A stretch of DNA of 33,719 nt from Bacteroidales bacterium (GTDB taxonomy: Bacteria; Bacteroidota; Bacteroidia; Bacteroidales; ML635J-15). The position numbers and the translations under genes are program-made. The notes beneath the pieces are model-generated. The model saw only the letters and a program-made list of their open reading frames with translations, did no database searches and had not been told where the DNA came from. Of the stretch, positions 1 to 9,900 are shown piece after piece. Each line of letters starts with the position of its first letter. Within the stretch, counting starts at the first letter, position 1. The stretch lies in assembly GCA_017551515.1 (NCBI GenBank), contig JAFZLK010000106.1, forward strand, positions 71,723 to 105,441. The letters run 5' to 3'.

Positions 1-2
1 TG

Positions 3-68
3 GTGCTTATTGCTCTCGGATTCCTGCTTTGCCTGCCAACACTATATATGACACTCAATGGATTTTAG
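3..68 (+). CDS. Possible 3' end of an upstream membrane protein (partial)
   Basis: Reading from base 3 gives a hydrophobic stretch of about 21 residues, rich in Leu, Ile and Phe, that ends at TAG 66-68. It could be the last transmembrane segment of a protein that begins left of the window. A second frame starting at base 2 is also open until TAA at 77-79, so the true frame of the upstream gene cannot be settled from so few codons. The end overlaps the ATG at 58 of the next reading frame. The function is unknown. Confidence 0.25.
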   Translation: MLIALGFLLCLPTLYMTLNGF

Positions 69-717
69 GGGAAAGGTAAAAATGATAACAGTACCGCGCA
101 ACAGACTGCTTTTCAATCACGGCATACATCTGCTACCATACACAGGAGCTGGCAGTGGCATAACTCGCGCAATCAGCGGTTCGCCCAATATGCAATTTAC
201 AAACAATCCTACCACAAATGAATTTGTCATTACCATAGAACGCGAAGAAATACCTGAAGAACTTATAATTACCCCTGACAGTATCCCTAACACTACCCCT
301 GACAGTATCCCTGACACTACCCCTAACAGTATCCCTGACAATATCCCTGACACTACCCCTGACAGTATCCCTGACAGTATCCCTGACAGTATCCCTGACA
401 CTACCCCTGACACTACCCCTGACAGTATCCCTGACAGTATCCCTGACACTACCCCTGACAGTATCCCTGACACCATCCTAAGCACTAAGCGTCTAAAAAA
501 GAAAGATTTAAGCGACAAGCAAAAAGACATTATAAATTTCTGCAGTGTACCGAGAACCAGTAAAGAAATTTTGCAACGAGCAGGAGTGAGTTATCATTCG
601 ACAAATGTACAAAAATACATAATGGACTTAATTGACAATGGTTTTCTAGAACGTACTATTCCAGAACAACCTTTTGATAAGAATCAAAAATACCGCCGTG
701 TCAGAAAGAAAAAATAA
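58..717 (+). pseudogene. 5'-truncated AlbA_2/RecG-like ATP-binding regulator, C-terminal remnant
   Basis: The 219-residue product matches only the C-terminal part of the AlbA_2-type 'ATP-binding protein' family (putative DNA-binding regulators). The recognisable pieces are a PRN motif near residue 14, the LLPYTGAGSGITRAI segment near residues 27-41 that ends the ATPase-like domain, a long repetitive linker (residues 73-140), and a winged-helix-like domain (about residues 150-215) with the SDKQKDIINFC and VPRTSKEIL signatures. The N-terminal AlbA_2 domain and most of the ATPase domain are absent. In-frame stop TGA 49-51 lies just upstream, so the gene seems to have lost its 5' part. ATG 82 is an alternative start. 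It may be a degraded gene, or a short protein that keeps DNA binding. The family assignment is from motif recognition. Confidence 0.6.
274..477 (+). repeat. 17-copy, 12-bp tandem repeat encoding PDSI/PDTT
   Basis: Seventeen contiguous 12-bp units begin with CCT at 274 and end at 477. Each encodes four residues: Pro, then Asp or Asn, then Ser-Ile, Thr-Thr, Asn-Ile or Thr-Ile. The two main unit types are CCTGACAGTATC and CCTGACACTACC, mixed in irregular order, as expected from repeated unequal exchange or slippage. Because the unit is a multiple of three, gain or loss changes linker length without shifting the frame. The repeat lies between the ATPase-like remnant and the winged-helix domain. 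Confidence 0.9.
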
Positions 718-722
718 AATCA

Positions 723-1214
723 ATGTTTATGTGTGATTTTTTCGACAACTATAACTGGATAAACCTATTCGGACTCATCACTGTAGCGCTGATGTTGATT
801 CCTAACATTTTGTACGCCATAAAGTTCAAGGGACAAGAAACAAAGTGCAAATGTTGCCGTTCGATGTACATTCTCGAGCAAATAGGCAGATACGGCTCAA
901 TGTTCCTTATGGCATTCAACATCGGAATTGCCGAATTCGGTTTTGCATCGGAAAAGCAATTTATTGCATATTTTATTGCAAACATAGTACTGCTTGTTGC
1001 ATACTGGTTTGTATATGCATTATACTTCCTCAAACGTACAAACTGGAAAAGCATGGCTCTTGCCATAATTCCATCGTGCATATTCCTAATTGACGGCATT
1101 CTACTGCGGCACTATCTGCTTGTTAGTTTTGCCATAATATTTGCATTTTCACACATTTGCATAACAAGAAAAGACAGTTGCGAAATCAATAGCAACACAC
1201 AACAAAATTCATAA
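723..1214 (+). CDS. Conserved multi-pass membrane protein of unknown function
   Basis: A 163-residue protein with about five hydrophobic segments (near residues 12-32, 59-77, 82-106, 113-129 and 131-147), so an inner-membrane protein. A cytosolic-looking loop between the first two segments holds a Cys cluster (KCKCC, about residues 41-45). It is followed by a conserved-looking LEQIGRYGSMFLMAFNIGIAEFGF region. I recall similar small proteins in Clostridia and Bacteroidota but know no function. It starts 5 bp after the preceding remnant and ends 1 bp before mtgA. ATG 729 is an alternative start that would remove two residues. Confidence 0.7.
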   Translation: MFMCDFFDNYNWINLFGLITVALMLIPNILYAIKFKGQETKCKCCRSMYILEQIGRYGSMFLMAFNIGIAEFGFASEKQFIAYFIANIVLLVAYWFVYALYFLKRTNWKSMALAIIPSCIFLIDGILLRHYLLVSFAIIFAFSHICITRKDSCEINSNTQQNS

Positions 1215-1215
1215 T

Positions 1216-2016
1216 ATGAGAAAAAAAAGCGCAAAAAAAGAATCCTCGCCAAAGTCAACGAATAAAAAAGGTGGCAAATCTGTATTCCGCAAGATTTTAA
1301 AAGGAATATTGATAACAATACTTTGCATTTTCGGACTCAATTTACTCATGACCATACTATACCGCTGGGTTAATCCGCCAATTACGCTAACAATGATTTC
1401 CCGTTCATTATTTGAAGGCGAATCGCTGAAAAAAGAATGGAAGTCGCTGGATGAAATTTCGCCATACCTTGTAGATGCATCAGTAGCAAGCGAAGACAAT
1501 ATGTTCCTAGGTCACAATGGTTTCGACCGCGTTGCTATCGACATAGCTATCGAAGAGCACAAGGCTGGAAAAAAGCAAAGAGGCGGAAGTGGCATTTCGC
1601 AGCAGACGGCAAAGAATGTATTTCTGTGGCAAGGTCGTTCGTGGATTCGCAAAGGACTGGAAGTATACCAGACTTTCCTCATTGAACTTTTCTGGTCGAA
1701 AGAGCGCATAATGGAAGTATATCTGAATGTCATCGAAATGGGACCAGGAATCTACGGAGCGGAAGCTGCAGCACAAGAATATTTTCACAAGAGTGCAAAG
1801 ATTCTCACCAAAACCGAAGCCTCGCAAATCGTAGCCGCCTACCCCAACCCTCGCGACCCAAAACGCAGTCCCAAGAAAGCATCTGCCCGTGCCGCACATA
1901 TCCGCTCTCTAATGGGACTTATCGGTCCGATAAAATTCGACGATGAAAGCATAGCCCAATGGGAAGAACGCTACGAGAAATACAAGGACAAATACTTCGA
2001 CAACAAGAAAGACTGA
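1216..2016 (+). CDS. mtgA: Monofunctional peptidoglycan glycosyltransferase (GT51)
   Basis: A 266-residue enzyme that polymerises lipid II into glycan strands at the outer face of the inner membrane. It has a Lys-rich N-terminus, one membrane anchor (about residues 26-48) and a GT51 domain. Visible motifs are motif 1 with the catalytic Glu (S92-E93-D94, followed by F97, H100, G102, D104), motif 2 RGGSGISQQ (122-130) with K133-N134, and motif 3 from R145 through ERIMEVYLN (163-171). There is no transpeptidase domain, which fits the monofunctional MtgA class rather than class A PBPs. It begins 1 bp after the upstream membrane-protein gene, so the two are probably co-transcribed. Length is close to the family norm. 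Confidence 0.93.
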   Translation: MRKKSAKKESSPKSTNKKGGKSVFRKILKGILITILCIFGLNLLMTILYRWVNPPITLTMISRSLFEGESLKKEWKSLDEISPYLVDASVASEDNMFLGHNGFDRVAIDIAIEEHKAGKKQRGGSGISQQTAKNVFLWQGRSWIRKGLEVYQTFLIELFWSKERIMEVYLNVIEMGPGIYGAEAAAQEYFHKSAKILTKTEASQIVAAYPNPRDPKRSPKKASARAAHIRSLMGLIGPIKFDDESIAQWEERYEKYKDKYFDNKKD

Positions 2017-2102
2017 TTCATTTTTCAATCGAACTATAAAATCATACTTTCACGCTGTTTTTGCACAATTAAAATACAAGTTTCTCATTGTCAAATACAT
2101 TG

Positions 2103-2136
2103 TCGCTGTTAATTACTTTTTGAAAAAAAGTAGCGA
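2103..2136. other. Inverted repeat in the mtgA-dnaE intergenic region
   Basis: TACTTTTT (2114-2121) and AAAAAGTA (2125-2132) form an 8-bp stem with a 3-base loop, flanked by TCGC (2103-2106) and GCGA (2133-2136). No clear T-run follows, so it is not a convincing intrinsic terminator. It may be a weak transcription end for mtgA or simply AT-rich self-complementarity. The rest of the 182-bp gap shows no gene. Confidence 0.3.
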
Positions 2137-2198
2137 AAAACGCCCATAGCAAACTTCAAACACGCTATTTTCGTAGCAGGTATTTTAAGTTTTGCAAA

Positions 2199-5100
2199 AT
2201 GGTTAGGTTCACGCATTTACACGTTCACTCCCACTACTCTGTACTCGACGGAATGTCGAAAGTTCCCGATTTGATTAGCAAAGCCATGAAGAATGGAATG
2301 TACGCCTTAGCCCTTACCGACCATGGGAACATGTACGGTATAAAGGACCTAATGGATACTGCAAAAAGTGTAAACGGAAAAACTAAGGACAAAATCAAGG
2401 AACAGGAAAAGATTCTTGCAAAAGAAGATGCTTCAGAAGAAGAAAAAAACAATGCTTCAAAAAAAATAGAAGAACTCAAGCAACAGATTTTCAAGCCTAT
2501 AATCGGCATTGAAGCATATTGCGCACGCCGAACCCTTTACGACAAGGACAAGGACTACCGTGAACCATCGCCCGAAAGCGGAAAAATGAAAATTGTCGAT
2601 AGCAGCGGCTACCACCTGATTTTGCTTGCAAAAAACAAAAAAGGATACCAGAACCTTTGCAAATTGTCATCTATCGGATTCACACAGGGCTACTACAGCA
2701 CCCCGCGAATCGATAAGAATGTGCTTGAACAATACCATGAAGGCGTGATTGCTAGTTCAGCCTGTCTTGGCGGCGAAATACCACAACTCATACTTGGCAA
2801 CAAACTAGACAAAGCCGAAGAAACCGTACTTTGGTTCAAACGAGTTTTCGGTGACGACTACTACATCGAGCTTCAGCGACACAAAACCGACAAGCCCGGC
2901 GGTGCCCGCGACACTTTCGAGAAGCAACAAATTGTGAACAAAGTTCTGATAGAACTTGCTCACAAACACAACATTAAAATTATCGCAACTAACGATGTCC
3001 ACTTCGTTGAGGAAGAACACGGCGAGGCCCACGAAAGGCTTATCTGCCTTAGCACTCAGACCGAACTCAACGACCCCAACCGCGGAATGGCATACACCAA
3101 GCAGGAATGGCTAAAGTCGCCAGAAGAAATGGAAGCCATTTTCTCCGACTTGCCAGAAGCTCTGGAAAACACTATGGAAATTGCCGACAAAATTGAAGTT
3201 TACGACATTGACTCTGGACCAATAATGCCAGCATTCCCGATTCCCGAAAACTTTGGCACCGAAGAAGAATACCGCAAGAAATTCACACACGAAGACCTTT
3301 TCAACGAATTTACCCGCGACGAGAACGGAAATGTCGTAATGTCGCAGGAGGACGCCGAAAAGAAAATCAAGAAAATCGGCGGTTACGACAAGCTATACCG
3401 CATAAAGCTCGAAGCCGACTACCTTGCAAAACTTGCATGGGACGGTGCCCACAAACGCTATGGAGAAAATCTTACCAAGGAACAAACCGACAGAATAAAG
3501 TTCGAGCTTCACATTATGAAGACAATGGGTTTCCCCGGATACTTCCTCATAGTGCAGGACTACATTCGTGGTGCAAGGGAAGAATTGGGCGTTTGGGTTG
3601 GTCCCGGTCGTGGTTCTGCCGCTGGTTCGGTTGTAGCATACTGCCTGCATATCACCGACTTAGACCCATTGAAATACGACCTGCTGTTCGAGCGTTTCCT
3701 AAATCCAGACCGTATATCGCTTCCCGATATAGATGTCGACTTTGACGATGCCGGTCGTGGAAAAGTTCTCGACTGGGTAACAGAGAAATACGGAGAGGAA
3801 AAGGTCGCCCACATAATAACATACGGAACAATGGCCACTAAATCGGCAATTGCCGATGTCGGTCGTGTTCAAGGTGTTCCGCTACAGCGCGTAGCCGAAA
3901 TAAAGGCTATGATTCCCGACAAATTCGATGAATCATTAAAGGACGAAAAAGGAAAAACGCCTAAGGTAAACCTCAAGAACTGCATAAAATACGTTCCCGA
4001 AATCAAAAGTATAGTAGAAGGCGACGACCCAAATGTCGCAACTATGATTGAATACGCCGAAGAACTCGAAGGCACTATCCGACAAGTCGGAATACACGCC
4101 TGCGGATTCATTATCGGTGCCGACGATCTTACCAAATTCGCTCCTATAAGCACTATCGAGGACAAAGAATCAGAACGTCGTCTACCTGTAACCCAGTATG
4201 ACGGACATGTCATCGAAAGCGTTGGTCTTATAAAGATGGACTTTCTGGGACTTATCACTCTGTCCATCATGAAGGAAGCCGTTTCAAACATCAAGAAGTC
4301 AAAAGGCATTGACCTCGACATCAACAGCATACCGATAGACGACCCCGAAACATACAAGATTTATTGTGCAGGAAAGACAATAGGCATATTCCAGTTTGAA
4401 TCGGGCGGAATGCAGAAATACCTTCGCGAACTTCAGCCGACGGTATTCGAGGACCTCATCGCAATGAACGCACTTTATCGTCCTGGACCAATGGCATACA
4501 TTCCTCAGTTCATTGCCCGCAAGCACGGCAAAGAGCCCATCACTTACGATATACCCGTAATGGAAAAGTACCTGAAGGACACATACGGAATTACCGTTTA
4601 TCAGGAACAGGTCATGCTTTTGTCGCGATTGCTTGCCGACTTCACACGAGGCGAAAGCGACGCTTTGCGTAAAGCTATGGGTAAAAAGAAAAAAGACATC
4701 GTAGATGCAATGAAGCCAAAGTTCATCGAAGGTGGAAAGAAGAACGGCCACGACCCGAAGATTCTTGAAAAAATCTGGGGCGACTGGGAAAGCTTCGCTT
4801 CGTATGCGTTCAACAAATCTCACGCTGCTTGCTATGCATGGGTTTCATACCAGACTGCCTACCTGAAAGCACATTACCCGTCTGAATTCATGGCTGCCAA
4901 CCTCACGCTCAACAAGGACGACATTACCGAAGTCACCAAATTGATGAACGAATGCAAGAGCATGAAAATAAAGGTATTGTCACCTGACATCAACGAAAGT
5001 GACCTTAACTTCACGGTAACTAAGAGCGGTGACATCCGCTTCGGACTAGGTGGCGTAAAAGGCGTAGGAGAAGGAGCAGTGATGGCAATAATCGCGGAAC

Positions 5101-6107
5101 GAGAAGCTAACGGACCATACAAGGACATCTTCGATTTCGTATCGCGGGTTAACCTGCAGTCGGTAAACAAAAAGACCATTGAAGCTCTTGCTTTCGGTGG
5201 CGCATTCGACAGCTTCGACACTCCTTCCAATCCAAATTCAACTTCGCGCGACCAGATTGCTTCCGTATTCAACGAAAAGGGGGAATCTACACTTGATACT
5301 CTGATACGATTCGGGCGTTCGGTACAACAGCAGAAAAACGACAACACAATGTCACTATTCGGAGGTTCGGCTACATTCTCGATAGCACTGCCAAAACTCC
5401 CGCCACGGCTGGACAAGATGGTATTTATGTCACAAAAACTCAAGAACGAATATTCCGTTCTCGGAATATATCTGTCAGCCCATCCTCTTGACAAGTTCAA
5501 GTTCTTCATTGACCACTCCAACATAATTCCGCTCGACAAGGCTTCGAAAATCATTGAGGAAAAGAAAGTCAAGACTAAGATGACAGTAGTCGGATATGTT
5601 ACCAAAAGCATTGAAAAAACATCAAAAAACGGAAATCTTTTCGGAGAGTATAACATAATCGACTACGATGGCGACCTTAAATTCCCGTTGTTCAGGGACG
5701 ACTACAGCAACTACAAGGGCAATCTCTGCGAAGGCTACTCCATAATCATGGATGTAGAAATAAGGGAAAACAAATTCCAGTCGAACAAACCCACAGAAAA
5801 CAACTCACCGCAACTGTCTGTCTATTACCGCAACATACGTATGCTACAAAACCTGAAGACAAAATCCATTAACCTATATATTGACATAAACAACATTGAT
5901 TCTGATTTCAGGAAACAGTTCGCAAATATAATTGACACATGCAGCGGCGAAACAGAACTATACATAACTCTTTTCGACACAAAAAACACAACCAAAGGAA
6001 TCAAAATGGTTTCGAGGACAAAGCACATCGATATAAACAGGGAGGAAATACGCGAATTCATTGAATCGAACGACAATGTGATAAAAAAAGTTGTTATAAC
6101 ACAATGA
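2199..6107 (+). CDS. dnaE: DNA polymerase III subunit alpha
   Basis: A 1302-residue replicative polymerase of the C-family. An N-terminal PHP domain (about 1-300) opens with THLHVHSHYSVLDG (H6, H8, H10, H12) and also shows TDHGN, GIEAY and TNDVHF motifs, so the metal-ligand set looks complete. In the palm, PDIDVDFDD carries D510 and D512, and a third Asp is D681 in KMDFLGL. A helix-hairpin-helix/fingers region (FGLGGVKGVGEGA) follows. MSLFG at 1051-1055 resembles a beta-clamp-binding motif. An OB-fold region follows near 1130-1210 and then a short C-terminal tail. A Lys/Glu-rich insert sits at about residues 60-105 in the PHP domain. The start is fixed by the family N-terminus. It lies 182 bp after mtgA and 50 bp before the next gene. 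Confidence 0.96.
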   Translation: MVRFTHLHVHSHYSVLDGMSKVPDLISKAMKNGMYALALTDHGNMYGIKDLMDTAKSVNGKTKDKIKEQEKILAKEDASEEEKNNASKKIEELKQQIFKPIIGIEAYCARRTLYDKDKDYREPSPESGKMKIVDSSGYHLILLAKNKKGYQNLCKLSSIGFTQGYYSTPRIDKNVLEQYHEGVIASSACLGGEIPQLILGNKLDKAEETVLWFKRVFGDDYYIELQRHKTDKPGGARDTFEKQQIVNKVLIELAHKHNIKIIATNDVHFVEEEHGEAHERLICLSTQTELNDPNRGMAYTKQEWLKSPEEMEAIFSDLPEALENTMEIADKIEVYDIDSGPIMPAFPIPENFGTEEEYRKKFTHEDLFNEFTRDENGNVVMSQEDAEKKIKKIGGYDKLYRIKLEADYLAKLAWDGAHKRYGENLTKEQTDRIKFELHIMKTMGFPGYFLIVQDYIRGAREELGVWVGPGRGSAAGSVVAYCLHITDLDPLKYDLLFERFLNPDRISLPDIDVDFDDAGRGKVLDWVTEKYGEEKVAHIITYGTMATKSAIADVGRVQGVPLQRVAEIKAMIPDKFDESLKDEKGKTPKVNLKNCIKYVPEIKSIVEGDDPNVATMIEYAEELEGTIRQVGIHACGFIIGADDLTKFAPISTIEDKESERRLPVTQYDGHVIESVGLIKMDFLGLITLSIMKEAVSNIKKSKGIDLDINSIPIDDPETYKIYCAGKTIGIFQFESGGMQKYLRELQPTVFEDLIAMNALYRPGPMAYIPQFIARKHGKEPITYDIPVMEKYLKDTYGITVYQEQVMLLSRLLADFTRGESDALRKAMGKKKKDIVDAMKPKFIEGGKKNGHDPKILEKIWGDWESFASYAFNKSHAACYAWVSYQTAYLKAHYPSEFMAANLTLNKDDITEVTKLMNECKSMKIKVLSPDINESDLNFTVTKSGDIRFGLGGVKGVGEGAVMAIIAEREANGPYKDIFDFVSRVNLQSVNKKTIEALAFGGAFDSFDTPSNPNSTSRDQIASVFNEKGESTLDTLIRFGRSVQQQKNDNTMSLFGGSATFSIALPKLPPRLDKMVFMSQKLKNEYSVLGIYLSAHPLDKFKFFIDHSNIIPLDKASKIIEEKKVKTKMTVVGYVTKSIEKTSKNGNLFGEYNIIDYDGDLKFPLFRDDYSNYKGNLCEGYSIIMDVEIRENKFQSNKPTENNSPQLSVYYRNIRMLQNLKTKSINLYIDINNIDSDFRKQFANIIDTCSGETELYITLFDTKNTTKGIKMVSRTKHIDINREEIREFIESNDNVIKKVVITQ

Positions 6108-6124
6108 TGTACAAAATAATATTG

Positions 6125-6132
6125 TATATTTG
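6125..6132 (+). promoter_or_regulatory. Bacteroidota -7 promoter box for the beta-barrel/caspase operon
   Basis: TATATTTG matches TAnnTTTG and is followed by C. It lies 25 bp before the ATG at 6158, in the short dnaE downstream gap. No good -33 TTG is seen at the usual distance. Confidence 0.5.
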
Positions 6133-6157
6133 CACAAAATTTAAAAACTGATAATTC

Positions 6158-6931
6158 ATGAGAAAACTTATCGGACTATTAATCATGCTACTACCAGTTG
6201 TAGTGTTCTCGCAAAAGGTAGTAAACGGATTTGGTATTGAAGCATTTATGGGTAAGACATACAATTCTTCAGAAAATATCAAGTTCAGATACAATAATGC
6301 AGATTTCGAAGCCAATATGACAGGAGAATCTGAAGTATTCGGTGGAAGTGCCTACTTTCCGTTCGACATGGGTATAAAAAGGCATAGGTTCACGCTTGCA
6401 ATAGGTCTTGAATACAGAATGGCGAAAGTAAATCTAGGTGCCAACAGAGAAATTGTCGGTTCCGACGGAATCGTAAAGGAAGACATTGCCTTGAAACTGA
6501 CCTCGTATTCGCCTTTGGTACAAGCCCTTTACAGGCCGCACTTCTACTTAGGACGAATACACATGTCGTTCAGCATAGGAGCAAACTTCAAATATGCGGT
6601 TTTTGCACCTCTTGAAATATGCGACAAATCCAACGAAACCCTTATTGATTACGATGCAAGCAAAACCGAAAGCGACGATGGATTCATAAATTTCAACAGT
6701 AACTTTTCAGCAGAAAGAATGAGTAACTACAAATTCCACATCGACCCTAGAATGGGATTTGACTTCTACATTGGAAACTCTCTGGTAATTTCCCTTTTCG
6801 CAATTGTACCCGATGTCAGTTCCGCAGTCGCAACAACTTCGATTAAGTTGGAATACGGAGCTGGACTTACGTACCTCATAAGAACAAACAAGATAACAGA
6901 AGCTAAAATTTTACAACAATACAAAAAATAA
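6158..6931 (+). CDS. Secreted beta-barrel-like outer membrane protein
   Basis: A 257-residue protein with a clear Sec signal peptide (MRKLIGLLIMLLPVVVFSQ, cleavage near residue 19). The rest alternates polar and aromatic residues in amphipathic beta-strand style (for example FTLAIGLEYRM and HMSFSIGANFKYAVF), suggesting a small outer-membrane barrel. It ends in a polar, Lys-rich tail rather than a terminal aromatic residue, so the topology is uncertain. I cannot name the family. It ends 5 bp before the WD40-caspase gene, so the two are almost certainly one transcript. A role as an envelope partner or anchor for the caspase protein is inference from position only. Confidence 0.7.
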   Translation: MRKLIGLLIMLLPVVVFSQKVVNGFGIEAFMGKTYNSSENIKFRYNNADFEANMTGESEVFGGSAYFPFDMGIKRHRFTLAIGLEYRMAKVNLGANREIVGSDGIVKEDIALKLTSYSPLVQALYRPHFYLGRIHMSFSIGANFKYAVFAPLEICDKSNETLIDYDASKTESDDGFINFNSNFSAERMSNYKFHIDPRMGFDFYIGNSLVISLFAIVPDVSSAVATTSIKLEYGAGLTYLIRTNKITEAKILQQYKK

Positions 6932-6936
6932 CTGCT

Positions 6937-9900
6937 ATGAAAAATTTGTTTTTAATTGCAATACTATCAATATTTTGCGCAACTTCAATGATTTATGCGC
7001 AAGAAGTGGTACCTGTTATACAGTCCGGACATTCAGGTAGCATCATGTTCGTCGAATGGGACAACACAGGTCGATACATAGCCAGTGCCGACGACAACAA
7101 CGAAATTATCATCTACGACATTGTGGCTGGAAAGGTATTCTACCGCACAAAGTTTCCCGGCAGAAAGCTGATAAGTGGAATCAAGTTCGAAGATGATGGC
7201 AAGTTGTACGCCAGCAATACCGACAATGCAATATGTTTCGACCCCACTACATTGCAGACAAGCGATGCACCTCATGGAGTACCGCCAAAGAAGATGTCTC
7301 CTAACTTCAAGATTAGGAACTCGCAGCTTAAAAGAATCAGTGGTGGCTCATTGTTCAACCGTAATGCCTACACAAAATTCACATATGTTGCCGAATCAAA
7401 CGACAACAAGTATATCATTGCTGGCGACGAAAACGGCGGACTATATTTCTGCAATAACCTGTTGAACCTCCAGCATTTTGAAAATCTTCACAGCTTGCCT
7501 ATCAACGACATAACATTCTCGAAAGATGGCAACATGGTGGCAATTGCATCCGCAGACCGTTCGGTAAGCATCTGGCGATTGCCGAGCTACAAACTCGAAA
7601 AACGCCTCATCCCAAGGAGTTTCAACATTTCTGCATTGGCTTCAAGTTCCGACAGCAAGTCGTTTGTATTCGGAGACGAACTTGGATATGCATACAGAAT
7701 TACATTTATGATAGACAAGCTGTTATGCGATGCTGTTGATTCTCACGACGGAGAAGTGACCGACATTCAGGTTTCGGCAAATAGCGGAGTCGCTGTTACA
7801 GCAGGTAGCGACAACTCGGCAGCCGTAGTCGATTTCGACAATAAGAAGGTTTTGCAGAAATTCAAAGCCCAAAGCAGCTCGGGAAAGGTAAAGCAGGTAT
7901 TCGACATCAAGGCAATACAGGAACAGGCAATGAAGGGCAACGATGCTAAAAATAGTATATATGATGAAAATGTCTATTCGGTAGCTGTTAGTCCCGATGG
8001 AAAATACATCGCCTACTCGGCAGGAAAATGGGGTCTTGCCGATCCTGTACTTAAATTTGCCAACATTTCTGGACTAAAGATACTAGGAAGCAAAGAAGAA
8101 CGCGTTGCAAAAAAAGGTATCGCAGCAGGAATGGCAGTTCCAAACAATGTTCACATTTTCAAACAAATGTGCTTCGACTCCACCAACAACCTCTATGGTA
8201 TCGGCGAGGATGACAGAAAGATTTTTAGGTATAAACCAACAATAGCAGGTTACGGTGCAGGATTGGAATGCGAAATGGGAACAATGACCGAAAGTGTGAA
8301 TTTTGAGAATTCTCTCGTACTGCGTCAAAAACAGGAACCAACAATGGACGACTACTACCTTGTAAAAATTGACCCTACTAACGGCGATGTTTACAAGTGC
8401 AAGGGTTACGAAGTAGAAAGACTTGGCAAGGACGGGAAGAATATAACCTACAAAGGTCAGTATGGATACATAAGCGATTTCATAGTAATGAAAGGACAGC
8501 AGTACCTTATTGCTGCTGCTAAGGACGCTTCGCTCAATATATACGACATACAGTCAGGAAAGAAGTTGCTGAGCATATATGTGGTTGACGGAGGAAAACT
8601 CATCTATGTAACCCCCGAACACTACTACATGGCTACAGGTGACGCAATCACAGGCCTAGGATACTACCACGAAGGAAGAATCTACCCTGCAGAACAGTTC
8701 GATATCAAGTACAACCGTCCCGACCTCGTACTAAAATCTCTTGACGTTTTCGACAACGAAATCATTGACATGTACAAGTCGGCATACAAGAAACGTATCC
8801 AAAGACTCGGATTCACAGAAAGCATGCTTAACGGCGAAATGGAGTTGCCAGAAATTAAGATTATGAACTCCAACGAAATACAGCTATCAACGACAAAACA
8901 GATGCTTGATGTAAAACTTTCGTTGAAAGACGGCAACTACAACCTCAACAGACTCAACATCTATGTGAACGATGTTCCTCTTTATGGCACAAACGGCATG
9001 AATTTAAGCGACAGGTATTCAAGAGAAACTATTGTAAATTCAGAAATTCCTCTGTCAAGTGGAAGAAATACAATACAGTTCTCATGCGTGAACGAAAAAG
9101 GTATGGAGTCGCTCAAGGAAGAAATTGAAATCTACTACGATGTACAAGGCAAGAAACAGAAACCAACGCTCTACCTCATTTCGCTGGCAGTTGCCGAATA
9201 TGCACAGTCGGAATACAACCTTCGTTATACCATCAACGATGGTCGCGGATTTGTAAAACTATTCAGCGAACATGCCGACAACTTCGACCATGTGGTTGTC
9301 GATTCGCTCTACAACTCCAACTGTACTAAACAAAATTTCCTCGCATTAAAGGAAAAACTAATGCAATCAAAGGTTGACGACTATGTGTATGTTCATATCG
9401 CTGGTCACGGTTTGCTCGACGATGATTTGAACTGGTACTTTGCAACACAGGACATCGACTTCTTCGACCCATCGGTCAACGGTTTGAAATACGAAGACAT
9501 TGAAGGTCTGCTTGACGGCATTCCCGCTCGCAACAAGATGCTCCTAATGGATGCCTGCCACTCTGGTGAAGTTGACAAGCAGGACGGCGTCGAAATAGCA
9601 GATAATGCAGATGGAGATGATACCCGTGGAGCAGTTACAGTAAGCAAACGTAAAAAGACAAAGAACAGCCTTGGTAACTCGTTTGAACTTATGCGATTAC
9701 TCTTCAGTGACCTGAAGAAGGGAACAGGAACAGTGGTAATCTCGGCTGCATCAGGTGGTGGTTACGCTTTGGAAAACGAATCCATCGAAAACGGTATCTT
9801 CACCTACTGCCTGATGGACGCTTTCAAGAAGAACAAAGCTGACAAGAACAAGGACAAGTCAATATCTGTATCGGAACTGCGTAACTTCATATTCGACGGC

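Noticed and set aside
274..477. CRISPR-like array
   Set aside because: The units are contiguous 12-mers without spacers and lie inside a reading frame.
117..530. Minus-strand open frame through the 12-bp repeat (repetitive Ser-Gly-Ile-Leu protein)
   Set aside because: A periodic repeat stays open in several frames. The plus frame has recognisable homology on both sides of the repeat, the minus frame none.
4874..5656. 260-codon minus-strand open frame within dnaE
   Set aside because: It is antisense to a strongly conserved polymerase region, and the product shows no domain, signal or independent start context.
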